A DNA stretch of 64,000 nucleotides from Paracoccus subflavus (lineage in GTDB: Bacteria > Pseudomonadota > Alphaproteobacteria > Rhodobacterales > Rhodobacteraceae). The position numbers and the translations under genes were made by a program. The DNA lies in the NCBI RefSeq assembly GCF_004310345.1, contig NZ_SISK01000009.1, positions 99,304 through 163,303 on the forward strand, read 5' to 3'. Numbering within the stretch: position 1 is the first letter of the stretch; each line of letters starts with the position of its first letter. The notes below the pieces were generated by a model, which was not told the DNA's origin, did not search any database, and saw nothing but the letters and a program-made list of their open reading frames with translations. This document shows positions 46,493-64,000 of the stretch, piece by piece.

Positions 46493-46945
46493 ATGGCCAA
46501 GAAAGTTGTTGGCAGCCTCAAGCTGCAGATCAAGGCGGGTCAGGCGAACCCGTCGCCCCCCGTCGGCCCGGCCCTGGGTCAGCGCGGCATCAACATCATG
46601 GAGTTCTGCAAGGCGTTCAACGCCCGCACGCAGGAGATGGAGCAGGGTTCCCCCGTTCCCGTCGTGATTACCTATTACGCCGACAAGTCCTTTACCTTCG
46701 AGACGAAGACGCCGCCTGCGTCCTTCCTGTTGAAGAAGGCCGCCGGGCTCAAGCCGGTGGGCAAGCGCAACCGCGCCAAGGGTTCGGACAAGCCGGGCCG
46801 TGCGGTGGCGGGCAGCGTGACCGTCAAGCAGGTGCGCGACATCGCCGAAGCCAAGATGAAGGATCTGTCGGCCAATGACGTCGATCAGGCGATGAAGATC
46901 ATCCTCGGCTCGGCCCGGTCGATCGGCATCGAGGTAAGGGGCTAA
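46493..46945 (+). CDS. rplK: 50S ribosomal protein L11
   Basis: This 150-residue protein forms the stalk base and contacts elongation factors and Rel[21 protein letters not shown] with the conserved proline-rich loop and the C-terminal domain [25 protein letters not shown] end are diagnostic. A GAGAGGGCCCT region precedes the ATG. rplA follows after three bases. In E. coli L1 represses this operon. Confidence 0.98.
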   Translation: MAKKVVGSLKLQIKAGQANPSPPVGPALGQRGINIMEFCKAFNARTQEMEQGSPVPVVITYYADKSFTFETKTPPASFLLKKAAGLKPVGKRNRAKGSDKPGRAVAGSVTVKQVRDIAEAKMKDLSANDVDQAMKIILGSARSIGIEVRG

Positions 46946-46948
46946 GCC

Positions 46949-47647
46949 ATGGCGAAGAATTCCAAGAAAAAAACCGCCGCCCGTGCGCAGTTCGACGGCA
47001 AGGCCAACCTGTCTGTCGAGGACGCGATCACCCTGGTCAAGGGCGCGGCATCCGCCAAGTTCGACGAAACGGTCGAGATCGCGCTGAACCTGGGCGTCGA
47101 TCCGCGCCATGCCGACCAGATGGTCCGCGGCGTCGTCACGCTGCCCGCCGGCACCGGCAAGGACGTGCGCGTCGCCGTCTTCGCCCGCGGCCCCAAGGCC
47201 GACGAAGCCAAGGCGGCCGGTGCCGACATCGTTGGCGCCGAGGATCTGATGGAGACGATCCAGTCCGGCAAGATCGAGTTCGATCGCTGCATCGCGACGC
47301 CCGACATGATGCCGCTGGTCGGTCGCCTGGGCAAGATCCTGGGGCCCCGCAACCTGATGCCGAACCCCAAGGTCGGCACGGTGACCACCGACGTCAAAGG
47401 TGCCGTCGAGGCCGCCAAGGGCGGCGAGGTCCAGTTCAAGGCCGAGAAGGCCGGCGTCGTCCATGCCGGGATCGGCAAGGTATCGTTCGAGGCCGACAAG
47501 CTGGCCCAGAACCTGCGGGCCTTTGTGGATGCCGTCAGCCGTGCCAAGCCCTCGGGCGCGAAAGGGACCTATATGAAAAAGGTCTCGATCAGCTCGACCA
47601 TGGGGCCGGGCGTGTCGGTGGACGTGGCTTCGGCAACGGCCAACTGA
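46949..47647 (+). CDS. rplA: 50S ribosomal protein L1
   Basis: This 232-residue protein forms the mobile L1 stalk near the E site and in E. coli represses rplK-rplA by binding their m[23 protein letters not shown] and [12 protein letters not shown] are signature segments. Length is standard. It is followed by a structured leader of about 240 bases before rplJ. Confidence 0.98.
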   Translation: MAKNSKKKTAARAQFDGKANLSVEDAITLVKGAASAKFDETVEIALNLGVDPRHADQMVRGVVTLPAGTGKDVRVAVFARGPKADEAKAAGADIVGAEDLMETIQSGKIEFDRCIATPDMMPLVGRLGKILGPRNLMPNPKVGTVTTDVKGAVEAAKGGEVQFKAEKAGVVHAGIGKVSFEADKLAQNLRAFVDAVSRAKPSGAKGTYMKKVSISSTMGPGVSVDVASATAN

Positions 47648-47649
47648 GA

Positions 47650-47880
47650 ATTTTCCGGCGCCCGATTCGGTTCGGGGGCCGGGAATGGCGGGGCGCAAGC
47701 CGTCCCGTCCTGTCCGAGACGGAGGGTGCGGGCCTGATATCGGGCCCGCTTAATGTCCTTCCCGAGATGGGGAAGCATTTTTCCGAAGGATTCCTTCGGG
47801 TGATCTTGCCCTAGCGGACCCGACCTGCCCCATGCGGGGTAGGGAAAGTGAGAGCCGGGGGGAAACCCCCAACTTGGAGT
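47650..47880 (+). promoter_or_regulatory. Structured rplJ (L10) leader
   Basis: This gap of about 240 bases carries several hairpins: one with near-perfect arms after rplA (about 47655-47682), GCGGGCC/GGCCCGC near 47735, a perfect CCGAAGG/CCTTCGG with a 3-nt loop (47783-47789 with 47793-47799), CCCC/GGGG near 47830 and GGGGG/CCCCC just before the ribosome binding site. L10-L7/L12 is known to bind such leaders and repress rplJL translation in many bacteria. The fold is not proven here. Confidence 0.6.
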
Positions 47881-47886
47881 GAAACC

Positions 47887-48402
47887 GTGGATAGAGCGCA
47901 AAAAGAACAGGTGGTCGACGAACTCGGCCAGATCTTTGAAAGCTCTGGCGTCGTGGTGGTTGCCCACTACGAGGGGATGACGGTTGCCCATATGCAGGAC
48001 CTCCGCTCGCGCATGCGCGAAGCCGGGGGTTCGGTTCGCGTGGCCAAGAACAAGCTCGCCAAGATCGCCCTGGAAGGTAAGCCTTGCGCAAGCATCGCCC
48101 AGTACCTGACGGGCATGACCGTGATCACCTATTCGGAGGATCCGACCGCTGCGGCCCGGATCGCCGACAAATACGCCAAGGACAACGAACGTTTCGTAAT
48201 CCTGGGCGGTGCAATGGGTGACTCGGCCCTGGACCCCGCCGGTGTGAAAGCCGTCGCTTCGATGCCGTCGCGTGAAGAGCTGATCGCTCAGATCGTGTCC
48301 TGCCTCGGTGCGCCTGCTTCCAGCATCGCCGGTGCCATTGGCGCGCCTGCCAGCAACATCGCGAGCATCCTTACGACCCTTGAGGAGCGTGAGGCTGCGT
48401 AA
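47887..48402 (+). CDS. rplJ: 50S ribosomal protein L10
   Basis: This 171-residue protein carries L7/L12 dimers on its C-terminal helix. [20 protein letters not shown] and the [14 protein letters not shown] segment are typical. The start is GTG at 47887 with GGAG seven bases upstream; the longer frame from 47848 lies in the leader hairpin. It is followed by rplL after 63 bases. Confidence 0.97.
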   Translation: MDRAQKEQVVDELGQIFESSGVVVVAHYEGMTVAHMQDLRSRMREAGGSVRVAKNKLAKIALEGKPCASIAQYLTGMTVITYSEDPTAAARIADKYAKDNERFVILGGAMGDSALDPAGVKAVASMPSREELIAQIVSCLGAPASSIAGAIGAPASNIASILTTLEEREAA

Positions 48403-48465
48403 GCAACCCCATTCCCGCGTGTGGTGCGAAACCGACGTTGGAACCCTAACTGAAAGAACGGAAAA

Positions 48466-48840
48466 ATGGCTGATCTGAATCAACTCGCCGAACAAATCGT
48501 GGGCCTGACCCTGCTGGAAGCCCAGGAACTGAAGACCATCCTGAAGGACCAGTACGGCATCGAGCCCGCCGCCGGCGGCGCCGTCATGATGGCCGGCCCG
48601 GCTGCTGGCCCGGCCGAAGCGGCCGAAGAAAAGACCGAATTCGACGTTGTCCTGGTCGAAGCCGGCGCCAACAAGATCAACGTGATCAAGGAAGTGCGCG
48701 GCATCACCGGACTGGGCCTGAAGGAGGCCAAGGATCTGGTCGAAGCCGGCGGCAAGGTCAAGGAAGGTGCTTCCAAGGCCGATGCCGAGGAAATGAAGAA
48801 AAAGCTCGAAGCGGCTGGCGCCAAGGTCGAGCTGAAGTAA
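48466..48840 (+). CDS. rplL: 50S ribosomal protein L7/L12
   Basis: This 124-residue stalk protein stimulates factor GTPases. The N-terminal dimerisation part is [20 protein letters not shown], then an alanine-rich hinge near residues 38-52, then the globular domain with [19 protein letters not shown]. It ends in KVELK. It is followed at once by a strong terminator, cutting it from rpoB. Confidence 0.98.
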   Translation: MADLNQLAEQIVGLTLLEAQELKTILKDQYGIEPAAGGAVMMAGPAAGPAEAAEEKTEFDVVLVEAGANKINVIKEVRGITGLGLKEAKDLVEAGGKVKEGASKADAEEMKKKLEAAGAKVELK

Positions 48841-48850
48841 TCACCACCAT

Positions 48851-48881
48851 CGCGGGCGCCCTTGCGGCGCCCGCGGTTTTT
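48851..48881 (+). terminator. Intrinsic terminator after rplL
   Basis: A perfect 10-bp stem CGCGGGCGCC/GGCGCCCGCG (48851-48860 with 48866-48875) with a 5-nt loop is followed by GTTTTT. It lies directly upstream of the inserted glycosyltransferase gene. Confidence 0.93.
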
Positions 48882-48893
48882 CGATCAAGCCGT

Positions 48894-50009
48894 TTGGGGG
48901 TTGCCCTGCGCTATCTGTTCCTGTGCCCCGAGGTTTCGGCCCCATCCGGCGGCGTGGCCGTGATCTATGCCTGTGTCGAGATGCTGAGGGGGGCGGGTTA
49001 CGATGCGGCCGTTCTTCATGCACGGCCGGATTATCGCTATGGCAATACGCCCTTCAATCCTCCCGTCGTCTTTTCCCCAGAACTGGAACAGGGGATCGCC
49101 CTGCAATCCGGGCGGCGGCGCAGGCTGCATTACCTGGCGCAAACGCTGGGGCGCCGGATCGTTCCCATCAAAGCGGAATCCGTCAGCGTTTCCGCCCGAG
49201 ACGTGCTTGTCGTGCCGGAGTTCATGATCCGCACGGCGGCCAAGACCTTTCCAGAGCAGGCCAAGGTCATCTTCTCCCAGAACTCGTTCAGCTATATCGA
49301 TTTCTGCCACAAGGCCCTTATGGAGGGATTCGATCCCGACAGGGGAGTGATATGCAATATCGGCATCAACGAGACGTCGATGGATGCGTTCGCGTTGATG
49401 AGCCACTGTCCGCAGAGGCGGATCGTGGTCAGCCCCAATCTCGGTCTGTTTTCTTTTGGGCAGCGCAAGCGCCCGAAGATCGCCTATATGCCGCGAAAGC
49501 GAAAACGGGCAGCCGAGTTTCTGCATTTCATGTTGTCGGAACGCGGACTGGTTTCGGATTTTGAACTGGTCAGTCTGGACCGGATGCCTCAGGCCGAGGT
49601 CGCGCGTCATCTGCACGACAGTCTCATCTTTGTCTCGCTCATGAAGGAGGAGGCTCTGGGCTTTCCGGGCATCGAGGCCATGGCATCCGGGTGCATCGTC
49701 GTGGGATACACGGGTCTGGGGACCGAAGAATATTTCACCCCCCAGACGGGTTTTCCCGTTCGCGAAGGCGATACTGCCGGACTGGTCATGACGGTCGAGC
49801 GTGTTGCGGCCGATTACCGCAGGGATCCCGCAGCCTTGGACGCCTTGCGCCGGCACGCATCCGAACTGGTGCGCAGCCGCTATAATCCCGAGGCGTTTCG
49901 CAGCACCCTTTTGGCGGCCTGGGCGGATATCGACGGCATGGCGCGTTCCGCCGGCCCGACGGCCAAAGACAGTTCGGGTCTTGCACTCGGCCGGAAATCT
50001 GTTAACTGA
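48894..50009 (+). CDS. GT-B glycosyltransferase inserted between rplL and rpoB
   Basis: This 371-residue protein resembles GT4-type glycosyltransferases: an N-terminal RYLFLCPEVSAPSGGVAVIY with the glycine loop, and a C-terminal EEALGFPGIEAMASG holding the E-x7-E donor-binding motif, then GYTGLGTEEYF. Acceptor and donor are unknown; a polysaccharide or lipid-linked role is likely. The start is taken as TTG at 48894, only 13 bases after the terminator T-tract and without a clear ribosome binding site, so it is uncertain; no clear promoter is seen. Base use is a little less GC-biased than in the ribosomal genes around it. A terminator-like hairpin follows. Confidence 0.75.
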   Translation: MGVALRYLFLCPEVSAPSGGVAVIYACVEMLRGAGYDAAVLHARPDYRYGNTPFNPPVVFSPELEQGIALQSGRRRRLHYLAQTLGRRIVPIKAESVSVSARDVLVVPEFMIRTAAKTFPEQAKVIFSQNSFSYIDFCHKALMEGFDPDRGVICNIGINETSMDAFALMSHCPQRRIVVSPNLGLFSFGQRKRPKIAYMPRKRKRAAEFLHFMLSERGLVSDFELVSLDRMPQAEVARHLHDSLIFVSLMKEEALGFPGIEAMASGCIVVGYTGLGTEEYFTPQTGFPVREGDTAGLVMTVERVAADYRRDPAALDALRRHASELVRSRYNPEAFRSTLLAAWADIDGMARSAGPTAKDSSGLALGRKSVN

Positions 50010-50092
50010 ATGCGCTTCCAACCATGTCGGAACCAGCAAGCGGGGAAACCATTACGGGCGGGACAACCCTGAGGCTATGCTGCTTGCCTTTC

Positions 50093-50116
50093 AAAGCCCC
50101 GGAATTCCGGGCCTTT
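50093..50116 (+). terminator. Terminator-like hairpin before rpoB
   Basis: AAAGCCCCGG (50093-50102) pairs with CCGGGCCTTT (50107-50116) around AATT, with one C-C mismatch. It ends the glycosyltransferase unit, and its right arm runs into TTGACA at 50115-50120. Confidence 0.5.
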
Positions 50117-50166
50117 GACAGGTCAGCACAACGATTCGGGCGAAATGCGGTGGGACGCGTTTCTGG

Positions 50167-50174
50167 TATAGAAT
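50167..50174 (+). promoter_or_regulatory. Possible -10 region of the rpoB promoter
   Basis: TATAGAAT lies about 80 bases before rpoB. No convincing -35 box is found 16-18 bases upstream; the TTGACA at 50115-50120 is too far. A transcription start for rpoBC is expected in this 240-base gap, but its place is not settled by eye. Confidence 0.3.
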
Positions 50175-50252
50175 CAGTGCGAACTCCAACCCGACGCTGC
50201 GTGCCTCCCCAAGCATCGCGGCGTGTGACGCGTTGACAAAGGAAGACATCCC

Positions 50253-54398
<4,146 letters not shown>

Positions 54399-54450
54399 GG
54401 GCGTCGCGCCCTTACCCCGCCTATCCCGTGCCCTTCATTAGGAATTGAAA

Positions 54451-58683
<4,233 letters not shown>

Positions 58684-58704
58684 TCCGCGGCACCTGACAG
58701 GATG

Positions 58705-58731
58705 AAAGGCCCGGCCCATGCCGGGCCTTTT
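58705..58731 (+). terminator. Intrinsic terminator after rpoC
   Basis: A perfect 11-bp stem AAAGGCCCGGC/GCCGGGCCTTT (58705-58715 with 58720-58730) with a CCAT loop ends in TTTT. It closes the rpoBC unit. Confidence 0.93.
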
Positions 58732-58804
58732 GCCATGTCCCGGTCTGCTTGACAGCCTGCGCGCGATCATCCTTGGTTGCCCCATCCCAGGCCCGAGGAT
58801 TTCC

Positions 58805-59743
58805 ATGCGCACCCCCATCATGTCGCCGATCCGCCGGACACGGCCGGCCGCGATCCAGCCCCTCCCGCTGAGGCCCGGCGACAACCTGCGTGGCGCGCTG
58901 ATCATGTCGCTGTCGATGCTGGCCTTTGGGCTGAACGACACGGTGATGAAGTTTGTGACGCAGGATCTGCCGCTTTATCAGGCCATCACCCTGCGCGGGG
59001 TGATGGTGATGGCTTTCATTGCCGCGGCCTCGCCCTGGCTGGGGGGGCTGGACCTGCGCATCCCACGGGCGGCCCGCGCGCCGATGGCCTGGCGGTCGCT
59101 GGGGGAAATCGCCTCGACCCTGCTGTTTTTGAATGCCTTGCAGAACATGGCGATGGGCGATCTGTCAGCGATCATGCAGGCCCTGCCGCTGGTGGTGATG
59201 GTCGCCGCCGCGCTGTTTTTCGGGGAAACCCTGGGTTGGCGCCGCATCAGCGCGGTGGCCGCCGGGTTCCTGGGGGTGCTGCTGATCCTGCGTCCGGGGG
59301 GCAGCGTGTTCGGCCCCTGGGCGCTTGTGGCCCTGGGCGCGATGGCGATGGTGGCGGTGCGCGACCTGGCGACGCGCGGGTTCGGCCGCGACATCAGTTC
59401 GGCCACCATTGCCTTTTACGCCGCCGGGGGGGTGACGCTGACCGGGCTTCTGCTTGGCCTGGTGCAGGGCTGGGTGATGCCCAGCCTTGCTCAGGTGCTG
59501 CTGCTGACCGCTGCGGGGGTCATCCTGACGGTCGGATATGTCAGCGCAGTGGCCTCGATGCGGGTGGGCGAGATGTCCTATGTCGCACCGTTCCGCTATA
59601 CGTCGCTGCTGGTGGCGATCCTGATGGGGCTGGTCGTGTTCGGGGAATGGCCCGACCTGTGGACCTGGGCCGGATCGGCCCTGGTGGTCGCGGCGGGTAT
59701 CTATACCATCTGGCGCGAGGCGCAACTGGGCCGGGCACGCTGA
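58805..59743 (+). CDS. EamA/DMT-family transporter
   Basis: This 312-residue protein has about ten hydrophobic helices in two EamA repeats, with the conserved DLSAIMQALPLVVMVAAALFFGE at the end of the first and EMSYVAPFRYTSLLVAILMG in the second. It probably moves a metabolite across the inner membrane; the substrate is unknown. GAGG lies six bases before the ATG at 58805, so the in-frame ATG at 58820 is less likely. Its stop overlaps the next start by one base. Confidence 0.9.
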   Translation: MRTPIMSPIRRTRPAAIQPLPLRPGDNLRGALIMSLSMLAFGLNDTVMKFVTQDLPLYQAITLRGVMVMAFIAAASPWLGGLDLRIPRAARAPMAWRSLGEIASTLLFLNALQNMAMGDLSAIMQALPLVVMVAAALFFGETLGWRRISAVAAGFLGVLLILRPGGSVFGPWALVALGAMAMVAVRDLATRGFGRDISSATIAFYAAGGVTLTGLLLGLVQGWVMPSLAQVLLLTAAGVILTVGYVSAVASMRVGEMSYVAPFRYTSLLVAILMGLVVFGEWPDLWTWAGSALVVAAGIYTIWREAQLGRAR

Positions 59744-60585
59744 TGCGGGTGCAGATGCTGGGCCTGTGCCGGTTTTCCTATCTGGGGATGCGGGGCTATC
59801 AGCGCGATCATTCCGGCATCGCCGAACGCCGGGCATTCCTTTATGACCCCGCGCGTCTGGCACGGCGCTGGCTGATCTTCGAGACCCTGGCCCTGCCGGG
59901 CTGGCTGGCGCAGTCCGATCCCGACTTCACCTTGGTTGTCATGACCGGCCCGGACCTGCCCCAGCCCTGGCTGTCGCGCCTGCGCGATCTGGTGGCGCAG
60001 GTGCCGCAACTGCGCCTGGAACTGGTCCCGGCCATGGACCGTCACCTTGATGCCTGCCGCGCCGCGATTGCGCCCCATCTCGATCCCCGCGCCGATGCGG
60101 TCGGGCATTTCCGCCATGACGACGACGATGCCGTGGCCCTGGACTATATCGCCTCGGCGCGGCGGGACTTCATGCAGGTCAGGGATCTGTGGCGGGCCGA
60201 GGGGCGGCTGTCGCTGGATCATTCGCGTGGCCTGATGCTGCGGCTGGCCGAGGCGAAGGCCACCTTCGCCCCTCGCATCGCGCACAACATGGGCGTGGCG
60301 CTGACGGTCTTTCTGGCGCCGGACCGCCCGGAAACGGCGATCCATTTCAACCACGCGCGGCTGCCGCTGTGGATGCCGGGGGTGGCCGTCACCCGCCCGC
60401 TGATGTTCATCCGCTCGATCCACGGCGACAGCGATTCCGGCGATCCCGGCCCCGGCATCCCCCTGGACATCCCGCCGGACGATCTGGACCGCCACCTGGT
60501 CCGCCGGTTCGGCCTGAATCGAGCCGCGCTTGAAAGCCTGGCACAGCGGCTGGAGGGGCAGGGGCGGACCGGGAGCCCGTGTTGA
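59743..60585 (+). CDS. Putative rhamnosyltransferase-like protein
   Basis: This 280-residue protein resembles the putative rhamnosyl transferase family seen in Rhodobacteraceae: LGLCRFSYLGMRGYQ at the start, a FTLVVMTGPDLPQPW segment, and an HFRHDDDDAVALDYI patch holding an Asp-rich DxD-like stretch. The acceptor is unknown, and enzymatic activity is inferred from family resemblance only. It is coupled to the EamA gene through TGATG. The stop codon lies inside the -35 box of the rpsL promoter. Confidence 0.7.
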   Translation: MRVQMLGLCRFSYLGMRGYQRDHSGIAERRAFLYDPARLARRWLIFETLALPGWLAQSDPDFTLVVMTGPDLPQPWLSRLRDLVAQVPQLRLELVPAMDRHLDACRAAIAPHLDPRADAVGHFRHDDDDAVALDYIASARRDFMQVRDLWRAEGRLSLDHSRGLMLRLAEAKATFAPRIAHNMGVALTVFLAPDRPETAIHFNHARLPLWMPGVAVTRPLMFIRSIHGDSDSGDPGPGIPLDIPPDDLDRHLVRRFGLNRAALESLAQRLEGQGRTGSPC

Positions 60586-60610
60586 CAGTTCCGGCGATTC
60601 CCCCTATACG
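60582..60610 (+). promoter_or_regulatory. Promoter of the str operon (rpsL-rpsG-fusA)
   Basis: TTGACA (60582-60587) and CTATAC (60604-60609) are 16 bases apart (TATACG with 17). The stop codon of the preceding gene (60583-60585) lies inside the -35 box. It should start a leader of about 200 bases before rpsL. Confidence 0.7.
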
Positions 60611-60707
60611 CCGCACACCCGGCGGGAAACCGCATGGGGACCAGAACCTTTCGTGGTCACGATCCGGGCCATTCAGTGTCCCGATCCTCTGGAATTGTCC
60701 CGTCCAA

Positions 60708-60791
60708 CCCCGGAAAACCGGGGCCGGATGGGTTTGGCGTTTCGCGATGGGCGCGAACGCCGTCGAGAAGTGGCGCAGCAGGCCTGCTGCG
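60708..60791 (+). promoter_or_regulatory. Three-hairpin leader of rpsL
   Basis: Three stem-loops follow one another: CCCCGG/CCGGGG around AAAA (60708-60723), a 10-bp stem with one bulged T around ATGGG (60736-60761), and an 18-bp perfect palindrome CGCAGCAGGCCTGCTGCG (60774-60791), ending 29 bases before the rpsL ATG. No T-tract is seen, so this is more likely a translational or processing control than a terminator. Confidence 0.5.
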
Positions 60792-60820
60792 AGTATTGAC
60801 AGAGCAAGACGGGGAACCGA

Positions 60821-61192
60821 ATGCCGACGATCCAACAGCTGATCCGCAAACCGCGGCAGCCCAAGGTGCAGCGCAGCAAGTCGCAGCATCTTCAGGGATG
60901 CCCGCAGAAGCGCGGCGTCTGCACGCGCGTCTATACCACGACGCCGAAGAAACCGAACTCCGCCATGCGGAAGGTGGCCAAGGTCCGCCTGACCAATGGC
61001 TTCGAGGTGATTTCCTATATTCCGGGCGAAAAGCACAACCTCCAGGAACACAGCGTCGTGCTGATCCGTGGCGGCCGTGTGAAAGACCTTCCGGGTGTCC
61101 GTTACCACATCCTGCGCGGTGTGCTGGATACCCAGGGCGTCAAGGACCGTCGCCAGCGTCGTTCGAAATACGGCGCCAAGCGTCCGAAATAA
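60821..61192 (+). CDS. rpsL: 30S ribosomal protein S12
   Basis: This 123-residue protein lies at the decoding centre. [15 protein letters not shown] at the start, [20 protein letters not shown] with Lys43 (the E. coli streptomycin site) unchanged, and [12 protein letters not shown] with the Lys88-type lysine are present, so a streptomycin-sensitive form is expected. The ATG at 60821 is standard; a GTG-rich frame upstream is leader. rpsG follows after 12 bases. Confidence 0.98.
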   Translation: MPTIQQLIRKPRQPKVQRSKSQHLQGCPQKRGVCTRVYTTTPKKPNSAMRKVAKVRLTNGFEVISYIPGEKHNLQEHSVVLIRGGRVKDLPGVRYHILRGVLDTQGVKDRRQRRSKYGAKRPK

Positions 61193-61675
<483 letters not shown>

Positions 61676-61693
61676 GGCGAAAGGATTCAGACC

Positions 61694-63817
61694 ATGGCAC
61701 GCGAATACCCGCTGCAGCGTTATCGCAACTTCGGCATCATGGCCCATATCGATGCCGGCAAGACGACAACGACCGAGCGTATCCTTTACTATACCGGCAA
61801 GTCGCACAAGATCGGCGAAGTGCATGACGGCGCCGCCACCATGGACTGGATGGAACAGGAACAGGAACGCGGCATCACCATCACGTCTGCCGCGACCACC
61901 ACGTTCTGGCAGCGCCAGGAAGATCCGACCACCGAAGGCACTTCGGAAACGAAGTACCGCTTCAACATCATCGACACGCCGGGCCATGTGGACTTCACCA
62001 TCGAGGTGGAACGCTCGCTGGCGGTTCTGGACGGCGCGATCTGCCTGCTGGACGCCAATGCCGGGGTCGAGCCGCAGACCGAGACCGTCTGGCGTCAGGC
62101 CGACCGCTACAAGGTTCCGCGGATCGTGTTCGTCAACAAGATGGACAAGATCGGCGCCGACTTCTTCAACTGCGTCAAGATGATCAAGGACCGCACCGGC
62201 GGCACCCCATGCCCGATCGCCCTGCCGATCGGCGCCGAGGACAAGCTGGAAGGCATCATCGACCTGATCAAGATGGAAGAATGGGTCTATGAAGGCGAAG
62301 ACCTGGGCGCGTCCTGGGTGCGCAGGCCGATCCGGGCGGAACTGAACGATCTGGCGCTGGAATGGCGCATGAACCTGATCGAACTGGTCGTCGACCAGGA
62401 CGATGCCGCGATGGAAGCCTATCTGGACGGCAACGAGCCTGACGAGGCGACCCTGCGCAGCCTGATCCGCAAGGGCACGCTGTCGCTGTCCTTCTTCCCG
62501 GTCACGGCCGGTTCGGCGTTCAAGAACAAGGGCGTGCAGCCTCTGCTGAACGCGGTGATCGATTTCCTGCCCTCGCCGCTGGACGTGCCGGCCTATCTGG
62601 GCTTTGCGCCGGGCGACGAGACCGAGACGCGCAACATCGAGCGTAATGCCGATGACGCGCAGCCCTTCTCGGGCCTGGCATTCAAGATCATGAACGACCC
62701 GTTCGTGGGCTCGCTGACCTTCACGCGCATCTATTCCGGCCAGCTCAAGAAGGGCGACCAGATGCTGAACGCCACCAAGGGCAAGCGCGAGCGTGTCGGC
62801 CGCATGATGATGATGCACTCGATCAACCGCGAGGAAATCGAGGAAGCCTTCGCCGGCGACATCATCGCGCTGGCGGGTCTCAAGGACACCACCACGGGCG
62901 ACACGCTGTGCGATCCGGCCAAGCCGGTGGTTCTGGAAACCATGACCTTCCCCGAGCCGGTGATCGAGATCGCCGTCGAGCCGAAGTCGAAGGCCGACCA
63001 GGAGAAGATGGGCCTGGCCCTGCAGCGCCTGTCGGCCGAGGATCCGTCCTTCCGGGTCGAGACCGACCTGGAATCGGGCCAGACGATCATGAAGGGCATG
63101 GGCGAACTGCATCTCGACATCCTGGTCGATCGCATGAAGCGCGAGTTCAAGGTCGAGGCGAATATCGGCGCCCCGCAGGTGGCCTATCGCGAGACGATCA
63201 GCCAGCCGGCCGAGATCGACTATACCCACAAAAAGCAGACCGGCGGCACGGGCCAGTTCGCCCGCGTCAAGCTGGCCATCGCACCGACCGAGCCGGGCGA
63301 GGGCTATTCCTTCGAATCCAAGATCGTCGGCGGCGCCGTGCCCAAGGAATACATCCCGGGCGTCGAAAAGGGCATCAAGTCGGTCATGGACTCCGGTCCG
63401 CTGGCGGGCTTCCCGGTGATCGACTTCAAGGTGGCCCTGCTGGACGGCGCATTCCACGACGTGGACTCTTCGGTTCTGGCCTTTGAAATCGCCGCTCGTG
63501 CGGCCATGCGCGAGGGTCTGCGCAAGGCCGGTGCCAAGCTGCTGGAACCGATCATGAAGGTCGAGGTCGTGACCCCCGAGGAATACACGGGGTCGATCAT
63601 CGGCGATCTGACCAGCCGTCGCGGGATGGTCCGCGGGCAGGACAGCCGCGGCAATGCCAACGTGATCGACGCCTTCGTGCCGCTGGCCAACATGTTCGGC
63701 TATATCAACAACCTGCGTTCGATGTCCTCGGGCCGCGCGGTGTTCACGATGCAGTTCGACCATTACGAGGCCGTGCCGCAGAACATCTCGGACGAGATCC
63801 AAAAGAAATACGCCTGA
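61694..63817 (+). CDS. fusA: Elongation factor G
   Basis: This 707-residue GTPase drives translocation. G1 [13 protein letters not shown] lies at residue 17, the DTPGHVDF G3 near residue 97 and NKMD G4 near residue 151. The switch region has a short insert ([11 protein letters not shown]) usual in Rhodobacteraceae. Domains IV-V end in [15 protein letters not shown]. It lies between rpsG and tuf. Confidence 0.98.
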   Translation: MAREYPLQRYRNFGIMAHIDAGKTTTTERILYYTGKSHKIGEVHDGAATMDWMEQEQERGITITSAATTTFWQRQEDPTTEGTSETKYRFNIIDTPGHVDFTIEVERSLAVLDGAICLLDANAGVEPQTETVWRQADRYKVPRIVFVNKMDKIGADFFNCVKMIKDRTGGTPCPIALPIGAEDKLEGIIDLIKMEEWVYEGEDLGASWVRRPIRAELNDLALEWRMNLIELVVDQDDAAMEAYLDGNEPDEATLRSLIRKGTLSLSFFPVTAGSAFKNKGVQPLLNAVIDFLPSPLDVPAYLGFAPGDETETRNIERNADDAQPFSGLAFKIMNDPFVGSLTFTRIYSGQLKKGDQMLNATKGKRERVGRMMMMHSINREEIEEAFAGDIIALAGLKDTTTGDTLCDPAKPVVLETMTFPEPVIEIAVEPKSKADQEKMGLALQRLSAEDPSFRVETDLESGQTIMKGMGELHLDILVDRMKREFKVEANIGAPQVAYRETISQPAEIDYTHKKQTGGTGQFARVKLAIAPTEPGEGYSFESKIVGGAVPKEYIPGVEKGIKSVMDSGPLAGFPVIDFKVALLDGAFHDVDSSVLAFEIAARAAMREGLRKAGAKLLEPIMKVEVVTPEEYTGSIIGDLTSRRGMVRGQDSRGNANVIDAFVPLANMFGYINNLRSMSSGRAVFTMQFDHYEAVPQNISDEIQKKYA

Positions 63818-63862
63818 CCGGCGAGGCGGGGCTGCGGTCCCGCCCATCCCATGAAACACTGA

Positions 63863-64000
<138 letters not shown>

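Noticed and set aside
60579..60842. 87-codon ORF before rpsL
   Set aside because: It overlaps the promoter, the leader hairpins and the rpsL start, and no ribosome binding site was seen.

Overview
The window is GC-rich, gene-dense DNA from an alphaproteobacterium, most likely Rhodobacteraceae and close to Paracoccus. This rests on familiar family markers (general L-amino-acid transporter aapJQMP, ATP12 chaperone, RnpA extended at its N-terminus, opgGHC glucan genes, VPLPA-type sorting tail, LuxR/LuxI pair) and on gene order, not on a database search.

Layout. Bases 1-8147 hold the end of rplD and the S10/spc ribosomal genes rplW to rpmD. They are broken once, between rplP and rpmC, by an AT-richer insert carrying an opposite-strand gene. 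Bases 8211-10386 hold three genes for exported or envelope proteins, set between rpmD and rplO. Bases 10603-15838 finish spc and alpha (rplO, secY, adk, rpsM, rpsK, rpoA, rplQ). Bases 16179-26429 carry luxR-luxI, rarA, crcB, an RluC-type pseudouridine synthase, a HAD phosphatase, an ATP12 chaperone and aapJQMP. Bases 26504-33157 run on the minus strand: sixA-like phosphatase, then a tightly overlapping rpmH-rnpA-yidD-ttcA-yidC-MOSC-engB-argB series. Bases 33419-45435 carry an orphan histidine kinase, tRNA-Arg(ACG), a 25-residue membrane peptide gene, waaA, a zinc-ribbon protein, lysC, ptsP and opgGHC. Bases 45501-64000 hold secE-nusG-rplKAJL, a glycosyltransferase, rpoB-rpoC, a DMT transporter with a rhamnosyltransferase-like protein, then rpsL-rpsG-fusA and the start of tuf.

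How it fits together. Most of the window is the core transcription, translation, secretion and membrane-insertion machinery (ribosomal proteins, RNA polymerase, NusG, SecYE, YidC, EF-G, EF-Tu). The ribosomal super-cluster is interrupted at four points (after rplP, rpmD, rplL and rpoC). At all four a strong intrinsic terminator precedes the cargo. At three of them (rpmC, rplO, rpsL) a good promoter restarts the essential genes; for rpoB the restart promoter is unclear. The window starts in rplD and ends in tuf, so the usual tuf-rpsJ-rplC-rplD junction is not seen: S10-spc-alpha lies about 30 kb upstream of secE-rif-str in the same orientation.

No insertion sequence, prophage, CRISPR array or replication origin was recognised. 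The most unusual items are the low-GC insert in the S10 cluster, the glycosyltransferase between rplL and rpoB, the structured rpsL leader, the LuxR/LuxI pair with an 18-bp perfect palindrome, and a 25-residue peptide gene whose stop codon lies in a perfect 10-bp inverted repeat beside tRNA-Arg.
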